From the NCBI GenBank assembly GCA_013203855.1, contig JABMPG010000069.1:1-7190 (forward strand): a stretch of DNA of 7,190 nt, read 5' to 3'. Shown in pieces: positions 1-6,172 of this stretch. Below the pieces are notes generated by a model that saw only the letters and a list, made by a program, of their open reading frames with translations, had not been told where the DNA came from and made no database searches. How positions within the stretch are numbered: the stretch's first letter is position 1; the number at the start of each line of letters is the position of its first letter. Both the position numbers and the translations under genes were made by a program. The DNA comes from a bacterium (GTDB taxonomy: Bacteria; Sumerlaeota; Sumerlaeia; UBA8349).

Positions 1-175
1 GGTTGCAGCGGGAGGTGATATTGACGGTGATGACATCGGGCTTCAGCGCGCGACCGTTCCCGAAACGTTGCTCAAGTCGTCCGAGAGATGACGCGCGGAG
101 GACCCGGCGTGCGGCCCAGAGGAAGTGTCCGGGCGAGCGCAGGGCGAGACGGAGGCGTTTGGGCGTGATTTTCAT
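1..175 (-). CDS. Radical SAM protein, N-terminal 58 residues only (cut by window edge)
   Basis: The reading frame starts at ATG 175-173 and stays open to the window edge, giving 58 residues. It opens with a basic segment (MKITPKRLRLALRSPG) and ends in PDVITVNITSRCN. A short beta strand running into T-x-R-C-N is the classic entry to the radical SAM core, where the cysteine (residue 57, codon 7-5) is the first of the CX3CX2C ligands of the 4Fe-4S cluster. The other two cysteines would lie outside the window. The start codon overlaps the TGA of the upstream glycosyltransferase as ATGA (175-172), with no good Shine-Dalgarno at normal spacing, so translation is probably coupled. Radical SAM enzymes of this layout occur in polysaccharide and lipid assembly operons, often with a C-terminal SPASM or similar cluster domain, but the substrate cannot be told from this fragment. 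The family call rests on one motif and its position; the specific function is unknown. Confidence 0.72.
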   Translation of the reverse strand, partial: MKITPKRLRLALRSPGHFLWAARRVLRASSLGRLEQRFGNGRALKPDVITVNITSRCN

Positions 176-1320
176 GAGCGGGAACGCTTCTCCAGAAGGT
201 TCAGGTACAATTCTTCCAGCCGAACCATCATTCTGTCGATGGAGAAATGAGTCTGGACCCGTTCGAGACCTTTCTCAGCCCTCTCTGCTCGCGCCTGAGG
301 CGAGGCCAGGGCCTCACGCAGGCCTTTCGCCAGCGCCTCGGGATTGCCCGCGGGAAAGTACCAGGCGTTCTCTCCGGCAGCCTCCTCGTGGCCCGGGATC
401 TGGCTGAGGACGGGAGGGAGGCTGGACGCCATTGCTTCCAGAAGGGCATTGGGCAGGCCTTCGCTGACCGAGGAAGCCACATACAGGTCCGCCGCCGCCA
501 TCCAGGGCCGCATGTTTTCCTGTCTACCGATGAGGCGCACGTGCTGCTCGAGATTTTCCGAACGAATCGCAGTTTCAAGATCCCGACGGCTCTCTCCCTC
601 GCCCACGATGGCGATGAACGGCGTGGGTTCGATATCGCGAAGTCCGGCGGCCGCCTTCACCAGCGTGATCTGATCTTTGATAGGCTTCAGGTTGCCCACG
701 GCCAGAATGAGGGCGCCTTTGGCTGGGATTCCATAGGTTCGGAGCAGACTCTGGCGAAACCTTTTCTTTTCGGACGGCTCCACCCGGTAGCGCTCGACAT
801 CGACGCCGTTGGGATGGACATGAACGCGGCCTGCTGGGACGCCTTCCACTCGGATGATCTCGTCCCGCATGGCGTGCGTCTTGCAGACGATGGCATTGGT
901 CCGGCGGCTTGCTGCGGTCTGGGCCAGGCGGTGCAGTCCCCCGGCTTCCCACTCGATCCCCATGCGGCCCCGGGACGCAACGATTCCCTTCGCGGAATGG
1001 CTGGCAAAGGGGGACAGCACGTTGGCAACGAAGAGGAAACTGTGGACGACATCGGGCTGCACTTCGCGAATCGTGTGTCTTAACGCGAGATAGAGTGGGA
1101 TCATCCGGGGCCCCGACAAGTTCCATCCGCCTTTCAGAAAGCGGCACGGCACGTTGCGTGGCAGGAGCGAGACATCGCTCGTGCTCTCGCTCAGGCAGCA
1201 GAGAAGGGGCTCGAAGCGGTCGCGGTTCAGTCGCCGGATCACCTGCAGCATGTGCAGCTCGGTCCCGGCGCGCGCCAGCCGCTCGATCACGTAGAGAATT
1301 CGGAAAGGCTTAGAGGCCAC
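172..1320 (-). CDS. GT4-family (GT-B fold) glycosyltransferase
   Basis: Encodes 382 residues, a normal length for a GT4 retaining glycosyltransferase, which moves a sugar from an NDP-sugar to a lipid-linked or growing glycan acceptor on the cytoplasmic side of the membrane. Residues 7-35 (RILYVIERLARAGTELHML) form the first Rossmann strand and the glycine-containing acceptor-side loop. Residues 89-95 (PDVVHSF) and 168-178 (VHPNGVDVERY) are typical of the family. The donor domain starts near 205 (ILAVGNLKPIKD) and contains VGEGESR (239-245), then the EX7E motif in SEGLPNALLEAMA (E287 and E295). There is no signal peptide or membrane segment. The start is GTG 1320-1318, supported by AGGAG four bases upstream and by the MxxxxFRILYVIERL N-terminus expected for the family. 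It overlaps the preceding glycosyltransferase by 11 bp and the following radical SAM gene by 4 bp, so the three are one operon. Donor sugar and linkage cannot be deduced. Confidence 0.93.
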   Translation of the reverse strand: MASKPFRILYVIERLARAGTELHMLQVIRRLNRDRFEPLLCCLSESTSDVSLLPRNVPCRFLKGGWNLSGPRMIPLYLALRHTIREVQPDVVHSFLFVANVLSPFASHSAKGIVASRGRMGIEWEAGGLHRLAQTAASRRTNAIVCKTHAMRDEIIRVEGVPAGRVHVHPNGVDVERYRVEPSEKKRFRQSLLRTYGIPAKGALILAVGNLKPIKDQITLVKAAAGLRDIEPTPFIAIVGEGESRRDLETAIRSENLEQHVRLIGRQENMRPWMAAADLYVASSVSEGLPNALLEAMASSLPPVLSQIPGHEEAAGENAWYFPAGNPEALAKGLREALASPQARAERAEKGLERVQTHFSIDRMMVRLEELYLNLLEKRSRS

Positions 1321-2563
1321 TGCACTCCTGCCGCCGGATGAGTTCGGCGAGTTTTTCCATGTTCATGGACAGCCCGAATCGCTCATGGGCTTTACCTCGT
1401 GCGGCATCTCCCATCTCGCGACGGGTATCCCCTGCTTCCCACAGTCCCGCGATCGCCCGGGCCATCGAGACCGGGTCGCGGCTGGGGACGAGCCGTCCCG
1501 TGCGGCCATCTTCCACTCCCTCGCCGAGAGCGGAAATGTCGGTCGCCACCACCGGCAAGCCCATGGCCATGGCCTCGACCACCACATTGGGCAAACCGTC
1601 CCGGTCGCCTCGCTCCGTCACGACGCAGGGCAGGACGAAGAGGCGCGCCCGGCGATATTCTTCCAGAACTCTGTCCCGAGGCTGAAGGCCCAGAATGAGG
1701 ACGCGATCCTCAAGGCCGGAATCGCGCACGCGTTTCTCCAGTTCCTCCCGCATGTAACCGTCGCCCACGATCCGGCAGGTGAAGTCGAGGCCCTGGTCGC
1801 GCAGTATCCGACAGGCGTCGATCAGGTCGGGGAAGCCCTTGGTATCGCAGAGGCGGCCGATGCTGAGGATGACCGGCTCCTCGGCAGCGGAATCGTGGGG
1901 CAGGTTGAAGAGGTCGAGATCAACGCCGTGATAGACCGTATGCACCTTTCCCTGCGTCTCTTCGGGAAAGGTGATTTCGAGAAACCGGCGATTGTAGTTC
2001 GTGCAGGTCACGACGTAACGCGCCTCTCGGATTTTCTCCCGCAGGAGGGTCTGGTCGATGAAAATATCGTAGGCATGGGCGGTCAGACTATAGGGAACGC
2101 CCGCCAAACGGCTGATAAACAGCCCGGCCGACGCGGGGATCGAGGCCCAATGGGCATGAACATGACGAAGTCCCCGCTCCCGGAGGCGTCTCGCGAACCA
2201 CGGAGCAAGAAGGAAGACGAAGAGATTCTTGAGAAAGACGGGGACGGGTCCTCGAATGCAGGAAAGAGCCAGGAAGAGGGTCGAGAGATACGCCCGGGGC
2301 CGGCCAGCGAGACATGCGGCATGGGCTCCCCAGATCCGGGGCGACCAGATGGGCGGGGGATAGTGCGTCGCCTGTTCCATCAGTTTCCGCGCTCCGGGCT
2401 GAAATCGAGGATCGCGGCATTTTTTCAGCGAGAAGATCTCGAAGGGAACGTCGCGCTTGCCAAGTTCGATCACCTCGTTGAGGATGAAAGTCTCGCAAAA
2501 TTCCGGGAACTGGGACATCACATAGGCCCGTGGGGCGAGGGGAGAAGGCGTGGCAGAGGACAT
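1310..2563 (-). CDS. GT4-family glycosyltransferase, WcaL/exosortase-associated-like
   Basis: Encodes 417 residues. The N-terminal acceptor domain begins at VMSQFPEFCETFILNEV (15-31), a signature of exopolysaccharide glycosyltransferases related to WcaL/AmsK and to those annotated in exosortase-linked clusters. It continues with HVHAHWASIPASAGLF (134-149) and SLTAHAYDIF (159-168). The donor domain shows ILSIGRLCDTKGF (232-244), RIVGDGYMREELE (264-276) and GDRDGLPNVVVEAMAMG (319-335). In this last block the usual EX7E pair reads D322-x7-E330, a conservative change seen in parts of this group. The segment 95-125 is hydrophobic (LFLALSCIRGPVPVFLKNLFVFLLAP), which could help peripheral membrane binding. 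Start ATG 2563 has no recognisable Shine-Dalgarno; M16 is an internal alternative but would cut into the first strand. It is the first gene of the glycosyltransferase-radical SAM operon. The sugar specificity is unknown. Confidence 0.93.
   Translation of the reverse strand: MSSATPSPLAPRAYVMSQFPEFCETFILNEVIELGKRDVPFEIFSLKKCRDPRFQPGARKLMEQATHYPPPIWSPRIWGAHAACLAGRPRAYLSTLFLALSCIRGPVPVFLKNLFVFLLAPWFARRLRERGLRHVHAHWASIPASAGLFISRLAGVPYSLTAHAYDIFIDQTLLREKIREARYVVTCTNYNRRFLEITFPEETQGKVHTVYHGVDLDLFNLPHDSAAEEPVILSIGRLCDTKGFPDLIDACRILRDQGLDFTCRIVGDGYMREELEKRVRDSGLEDRVLILGLQPRDRVLEEYRRARLFVLPCVVTERGDRDGLPNVVVEAMAMGLPVVATDISALGEGVEDGRTGRLVPSRDPVSMARAIAGLWEAGDTRREMGDAARGKAHERFGLSMNMEKLAELIRRQECSGL
1325..1329 (-). 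promoter_or_regulatory. Ribosome binding site for the GTG-started glycosyltransferase
   Basis: AGGAG on the minus strand lies four bases before GTG 1320-1318, inside the last codons of the preceding gene. It supports the rare GTG start and means initiation occurs within the upstream coding sequence. Confidence 0.6.
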
Positions 2564-2652
2564 CGTATCGGGAGACGCAAAGATGAGGGGAATAGAAGCG
2601 CCGATTTACGCGCGCTCCGAGGAAATCAGTCTATCCCGGGCGCCATGAAGTG

Positions 2653-2694
2653 ACAAGGCTTTCCTCTCCCGAACTCGGGAGAGGAAAGCCTTGT
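2653..2694 (-). terminator. Perfect long hairpin after the esterase operon
   Basis: The two arms 2653-2672 and 2675-2694 are exact reverse complements of 20 nt, separated by two bases. When folded, the apex would open to a tetraloop, AGUU in minus-strand RNA. The hairpin begins 24 bases after the TAA of the second esterase (2718-2720) and lies 90 bp before the next start codon (2563), so it is well placed to end or process the esterase transcript. Neither side has a run of T: the minus strand continues TCACTTCATGG. It is therefore not a textbook intrinsic terminator, and could act with Rho, as an RNA-stabilising 3' end, or be a copy of a dispersed palindromic repeat. I found no convincing promoter in the remaining bases to 2563. 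Confidence 0.65.
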
Positions 2695-2717
2695 GGAGGA
2701 TCAAAGGAATTGCCTGC

Positions 2718-4265
2718 TTATTCCCGGCCGGTGGTGATGCCGGGCCAGTCGTCGGTGCGGAAGGGAGAGGCGGGCAAGCCGGCCTGGTTGTAGAGCGTCG
2801 CCTCGGGGTTATTTCCCCAAGCGTAGCGGACGGCCACGGGATCGGGCACGGCCTCGGAGGAGACGACGATCGTGTCGCCGTCGATCCGCGCGTCGGCCCA
2901 GTGGAAGACCTTGTCCTCGCCGGTGATGGCGAATCGCTTGAGCTGGTCGGCGTTCTTCACGACGAGCCCGCCGCCAACGTGGTCGAAGAAGAGGCGGATC
3001 TTGTTGCTTTCCTTCTTCATCTCACGATAGACCGGACCACTGTATTCGATGTCTTTCCCATAGACGGTCGCGAAGGCCCAGGGAGCGAGGCGGTTGCCTA
3101 TGGTCTTCTTGTCCTTGGGATGGATGTTGTTGGCTTCGCCCACGTCGATCCCGACGGCCAGGCCCGCATTCGGAACCGTGGCGATGGTTTTTACCTGGGC
3201 TTCGCGCAACTCGGCCCAGGCGGACGCCTCGCCGGGCTCATCTTTTCGTTCATAGAAGTTCACGAGCTGGACAACTCCGAACGGAAAGTCGTATCCCCAG
3301 CGGGCGCGCCAGTCGGTGATCATGGCGGGCAGCAGGCGGCTGTACTGATCCGCGCGGCCGGCGTTGGCCTCGCCCTGATACCAGATGGCTCCCCGGATGG
3401 CGTATGGGATCAGGGGATGAATCATGCCATTGAAAAGGCCAACCGGGGCCTGTTTGTTGTTGGGGCCCACAGGCTCGCGGATCTTGGCCGGCCGTTCCTT
3501 TCCTGCCGCCCTGGCTTCCTGGTCCGCCAGTCTCCAAGCGGCCACATCATCCTGGTACTTCGCATAGGCCACCTCATAGTTCTCCGGCACGGCCTGTGTG
3601 TAGCGGTCCAGGATCGGCTCGAAACCCGCTTGCAGAGCCTCGCGGCTCGTCCACGAATCTGCGGGTGTGCCCCCGACCGAGCTCTTGATGAGGGCCACGG
3701 GAACGCCGAGTTCCTCGCGAAGCCGCTTGCCGAAGAAGTAGCCGACTGCGGAGGCGTACCTCTTCGCGTCGGGGGTGCTCAGTGACCAGTGCCCTTCCGT
3801 AGTATCCTCCAGCGGGGTCTGACTCGTGTCTTGCTGGACGAAGAAAAGGCGCAGTTCGGGGTCTTCGGGAAGGTCGATCTCTTCCTGGCCGCCTTCGGCT
3901 CCGTTCAGCGAGAAGGCCATGTTGGACTGGCCCGAACACAGCCAGACTTCGCCGACGAGAACATCCTGAAGCGTAAGAGAGTTCTTTCCCGAGACTGTCA
4001 TTTCATAGGGGCCGCCGGCAGGCATGGAATCCAGGCTCAACTTCCATTTTCCACTCTCGTCCGAAGCGGCGGTTTTCTTCTGGCCCGCGATTTCGACGGA
4101 AACCGTCTCTCCCGCATTGGCCCATCCCCACACGGGGACCTCGGTCTCTCTCTGCAAAACCATGTGATCGGCAAAAACTGCGGGAAGCCGGACGTCCGCC
4201 CGGACCGTTGCCGCCATCGTGAGAACCAACAGACAAACTGACAGCCACACATGCTTTCTTTTCAT
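2718..4265 (-). CDS. Secreted sialate O-acetylesterase-like protein (downstream paralogue)
   Basis: Encodes 515 residues. Residues 1-23 form a signal peptide (basic MKRKH, then a hydrophobic core, cleavage likely after V-R-A23), so it acts outside the cytoplasm. Residues 25-100 are the beta-rich N-terminal domain (VFADHMVLQRE, VPVWGWA, IAGQKK). The SASA/SGNH hydrolase domain runs from about 101 to 415: SGQSNM with nucleophile S114, GVPVALIKSSVGGT, WYQGEANAG (295-303), VQLVNF, and D374 with H382 in GIDVGEANNIHP. A C-terminal beta domain ends in the family tail PFRTDDWPG. The family removes O-acetyl groups from sialic acid or other sugars such as xylan or pectin units; substrate is not readable here. 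ATG 4265 is chosen over GTG 4313 because GGAG lies six bases upstream and because the signal peptide then starts the protein. It follows its paralogue by 48 bp, so the two are co-transcribed. All catalytic residues are present. Confidence 0.93.
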   Translation of the reverse strand: MKRKHVWLSVCLLVLTMAATVRADVRLPAVFADHMVLQRETEVPVWGWANAGETVSVEIAGQKKTAASDESGKWKLSLDSMPAGGPYEMTVSGKNSLTLQDVLVGEVWLCSGQSNMAFSLNGAEGGQEEIDLPEDPELRLFFVQQDTSQTPLEDTTEGHWSLSTPDAKRYASAVGYFFGKRLREELGVPVALIKSSVGGTPADSWTSREALQAGFEPILDRYTQAVPENYEVAYAKYQDDVAAWRLADQEARAAGKERPAKIREPVGPNNKQAPVGLFNGMIHPLIPYAIRGAIWYQGEANAGRADQYSRLLPAMITDWRARWGYDFPFGVVQLVNFYERKDEPGEASAWAELREAQVKTIATVPNAGLAVGIDVGEANNIHPKDKKTIGNRLAPWAFATVYGKDIEYSGPVYREMKKESNKIRLFFDHVGGGLVVKNADQLKRFAITGEDKVFHWADARIDGDTIVVSSEAVPDPVAVRYAWGNNPEATLYNQAGLPASPFRTDDWPGITTGRE

Positions 4266-4271
4266 TCTGCA

Positions 4272-4275
4272 CTCC
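4272..4275 (-). promoter_or_regulatory. Ribosome binding site deciding the start of the downstream esterase
   Basis: GGAG on the minus strand sits six bases before ATG 4265-4263. It favours this start over the in-frame GTG at 4313-4311, which directly abuts the TAG of the upstream paralogue and would add 16 polar residues before the signal peptide. Confidence 0.6.
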
Positions 4276-4313
4276 GATAGATTTGGATTTGATTTCACGA
4301 CTTCCTTCAACAC

Positions 4314-5843
4314 CTATTGACTGTTGTCAGTACGGAAAGGCGAAGCGGGCAGCCCCGCCCGATTGCACAAAGTCGCCTCTGGATTGTCGCCCCAGGCGTA
4401 GCGGACCGCGACGGGGTTCGCCACCAGGTCCGACGAAACGACAACGGTGTCCCCGTCGATCCGCGCGTTGGCCCAGTGGTAAACGCCGTCTTCGCCCGCG
4501 ACGGCAAAGCCCTTGGGCGCCTCGCCATCGCTTGTCTTCAGGCCGTCGTAAACGTAATCGAAGAAGAGGCGGATCTTGCCATCGTCCTTCTTCATCTCGC
4601 GATAGATCGGCCCGCTGTAAGGGATGTCGCGCCCATAGACCTTTGCCAGCGCCCACAGTCCGAGGCGATCCCCGATGGGTTTCTTGTTCTTGGGGTGGAT
4701 CTGGTCGGCTTCGCCCACGTCGATCCCGACCGCGAGGCCGGCGAGGGGGTCATTCTGGACAATGTGGAGTTGGGCTTCGCGCAGGTCGGCCCAGCCCGAT
4801 TTCTCGTTGGGATCGCCGGTGCGTTCCCTGAAGTTCACGAGTTGCACAATCCCGAAAGAAAAGTCGCAGCCCCAGCGGGTGCTCCAATCGCGGACCATGG
4901 CCGGGAGGAGTTTTTCGTATTCGGCGGCGCGACCGGAGTTTGATTCGCCCTGATACCACACGACTCCGCGGATGGCGAATGGGATGAGGGGATGGACCAT
5001 GCCGTTGAAAAGGACCGTCGGGGCAGAAGGATGCTTGGGTCCCATCGGCCGGGCCGGCATGGCAGGCGCCTTGGTTCCGGCCGCCTGAGCCCTGGCTACT
5101 TCGCCACCCCATGCCGCGCGATCGAGCTCGTACTGCTGACGGACCCCTTCATAGTTTTCGGGAATCTTCTTCACGTAGTTCTCGAGGATGGAGGGGAATT
5201 CGGATTCCAGAACCGGCCGGCTTGTCCAGGCTTCGGCCGACGTACCGCCGACCGCGCACTTGATGAGCCCGACTGGAACGCCCAGTTCCTTCCGGAGTTT
5301 CTTGCCGAAGAAGTAGCCGACCGCTGAAAACGCGAGTGTCCTGTCCGACGTGTCGGGGTGCCAGGTTCCGGGCTGATGCTCCAGTGGCTCCATCTGGGTG
5401 TCGAAGCGGTTGGTGTACATGAAAAGACGCAGATCCGGGTCGGCATCTTCTTTCAGTGTCTCTTTGGAAATCTGAATGGCACCGACCGAGAATTCCATAT
5501 TGGACTGGCCCGAGCAGATCCAGACTTCGCCCACCAGGACGTCTTGAAGTACGATTTCATTGCCGCCTGCGACCCGCATTTCGTGAGGCCCACCGGCGGG
5601 CATGGAATCGAGTTTCAAGATCCACTTTCCGTCGGGGCCGGTGGTGGCGGAATGCTTCTGTCCCGCGATGGTGACGGTCACCGGGGTACCGGGCTCGGCC
5701 CATCCCCATACGGGGACCTGCATGTCACGCTGCAGGACCATGTGTTCGCCGAAAACATCAGCCAGCCTGGTTGCCGCTTCCGTCCGGACCGCGGGCAGCA
5801 GGCACAAGGACAACAACAGCAGCATCAGGAGCACTTGCTTCAT
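4314..5843 (-). CDS. Secreted sialate O-acetylesterase-like protein (upstream paralogue)
   Basis: Encodes 509 residues. A strongly hydrophobic signal peptide covers residues 1-23 or 24 (MKQVLLMLLLLSLCLLPA, cleavage near T-E-A-A). The layout matches its neighbour: N-terminal beta domain (VFGEHMVLQRD, VPVWGWAEPG), then the SASA/SGNH hydrolase with SGQSNM (nucleophile S114), LIKCAVGGT, WYQGESNSG (296-304), VQLVNF, and D375 with H383 in GIDVGEADQIHP, then a C-terminal beta domain. The expected activity is O-deacetylation of an external glycan. A hand alignment gives about 59% identity to the downstream copy, but only about a quarter over residues 121-160. The protein stops at PFRTDNSQ, without the WPG tail of the other copy. 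ATG 5843 is preferred to the in-frame TTG at 5858, because GAGG is nine bases upstream of the ATG and overlaps the TTG. It is the first gene after the predicted promoter at 5957-5929. A lipoprotein is unlikely: the residue before C14 is leucine. Confidence 0.93.
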   Translation of the reverse strand: MKQVLLMLLLLSLCLLPAVRTEAATRLADVFGEHMVLQRDMQVPVWGWAEPGTPVTVTIAGQKHSATTGPDGKWILKLDSMPAGGPHEMRVAGGNEIVLQDVLVGEVWICSGQSNMEFSVGAIQISKETLKEDADPDLRLFMYTNRFDTQMEPLEHQPGTWHPDTSDRTLAFSAVGYFFGKKLRKELGVPVGLIKCAVGGTSAEAWTSRPVLESEFPSILENYVKKIPENYEGVRQQYELDRAAWGGEVARAQAAGTKAPAMPARPMGPKHPSAPTVLFNGMVHPLIPFAIRGVVWYQGESNSGRAAEYEKLLPAMVRDWSTRWGCDFSFGIVQLVNFRERTGDPNEKSGWADLREAQLHIVQNDPLAGLAVGIDVGEADQIHPKNKKPIGDRLGLWALAKVYGRDIPYSGPIYREMKKDDGKIRLFFDYVYDGLKTSDGEAPKGFAVAGEDGVYHWANARIDGDTVVVSSDLVANPVAVRYAWGDNPEATLCNRAGLPASPFRTDNSQ

Positions 5844-5852
5844 GATAGGGCG

Positions 5853-5856
5853 CCTC
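5853..5856 (-). promoter_or_regulatory. Ribosome binding site of the upstream esterase
   Basis: GAGG on the minus strand lies nine bases before ATG 5843-5841. It overlaps the alternative TTG codon at 5858-5856, which makes that codon an unlikely start. Confidence 0.5.
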
Positions 5857-5928
5857 AATTCATCTCAATTTCTTCTCCAGGAGCATCGCGACGAAAGACG
5901 CAGGTCGCGGGCCACGGAAGAACGGTCA

Positions 5929-5957
5929 AGTGTACCGGGGCGCCGGGCGGTCGTCAA
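5929..5957 (-). promoter_or_regulatory. Predicted sigma70-type promoter of the esterase pair
   Basis: On the minus strand TTGACG (5957-5952, five of six consensus bases) and TACACT (5934-5929, four of six, including the key TA and final T) are separated by exactly 17 bases. The start of transcription would be near 5922, giving a leader of about 80 bases. The position, in a spacer just before a signal-peptide gene with its own ribosome site, fits an independent promoter. The spacer between the boxes is very GC-rich, which may make it weak or activator-dependent. A second TTGAC at 5928 overlaps the -10 end but has no matching -10 box. Confidence 0.5.
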
Positions 5958-6172
5958 GGGGCGTGGCCGAGCCCGACTGCCAGGACTTCTCAAGGTCTGG
6001 TTGAAACATCGTGCCGTGGTGAGTAACTGTTTGTGGCACGGTCGCCGCCTGCCGTGCTTTCGAGAACCAACGCCCTTTCTGACCAGGCATGCCTTCGAGC
6101 GTGGCCTTGCGAGGAAGTGGCGCGGGGTTCTACCAGCAGAACACGTCTCACTGGAGATATGAACCAGCGCAC

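Larger units (their letters stand above)
5844..6172 (-). other. 329-bp spacer between sulfatase and esterase operon
   Basis: No reading frame here has gene-like features. The spacer contains the predicted promoter (5957-5929) and a leader of roughly 80 bases before ATG 5843. Nearer the sulfatase there are only weak symmetries: CGTGCC/GGCACG at 6010-6015 and 6035-6040 (six pairs, 19-base loop) and GTTCT/AGAAC at 6127-6131 and 6138-6142 (five pairs). Neither has a T-run, so no sulfatase terminator can be called. I see no tRNA, riboswitch or repeat array in it. Confidence 0.6.

Noticed and set aside
1385..2653. Long plus-strand open frame of 422 codons
   Set aside because: It lies antisense to the WcaL-like glycosyltransferase in high-GC DNA, its product has no recognisable motif, and the minus-strand gene has clear family signatures over the same bases.
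2691..3785. Plus-strand open frame of 364 codons, plus similar ones at 4317-4943 and 5358-6026
   Set aside because: All are antisense shadows of the esterase genes; their translations resemble one another only because the two paralogues on the other strand do.
4266..4313. Start of the downstream esterase at GTG 4313, directly after the upstream TAG
   Set aside because: It would put 16 polar residues before the signal peptide, while ATG 4265 has a well-spaced GGAG.
5790..5843. Lipoprotein signal in the upstream esterase (cysteine 14)
   Set aside because: The residue before the cysteine is leucine, not Gly, Ala or Ser, and a normal signal peptidase I site follows near residue 23.
6010..6040. 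CGTGCC/GGCACG hairpin as a sulfatase terminator
   Set aside because: Only six pairs with a 19-base loop, no T-run, and more than 130 bases after the stop codon.
6127..6142. GTTCT-N6-AGAAC symmetry, with a minus-strand TGGTAGAAC that resembles a tRNA D-arm or a LexA-type box
   Set aside because: No acceptor stem, anticodon arm or T-arm can be drawn at the right distances, and the spacing does not match the LexA boxes I know. A five-pair stem is expected by chance.
5990..6172. Small 60-codon minus-strand frame starting with GTG just after the sulfatase stop
   Set aside because: No ribosome site, arginine-rich low-information product, and it ends before the promoter; it looks like chance in GC-rich spacer.
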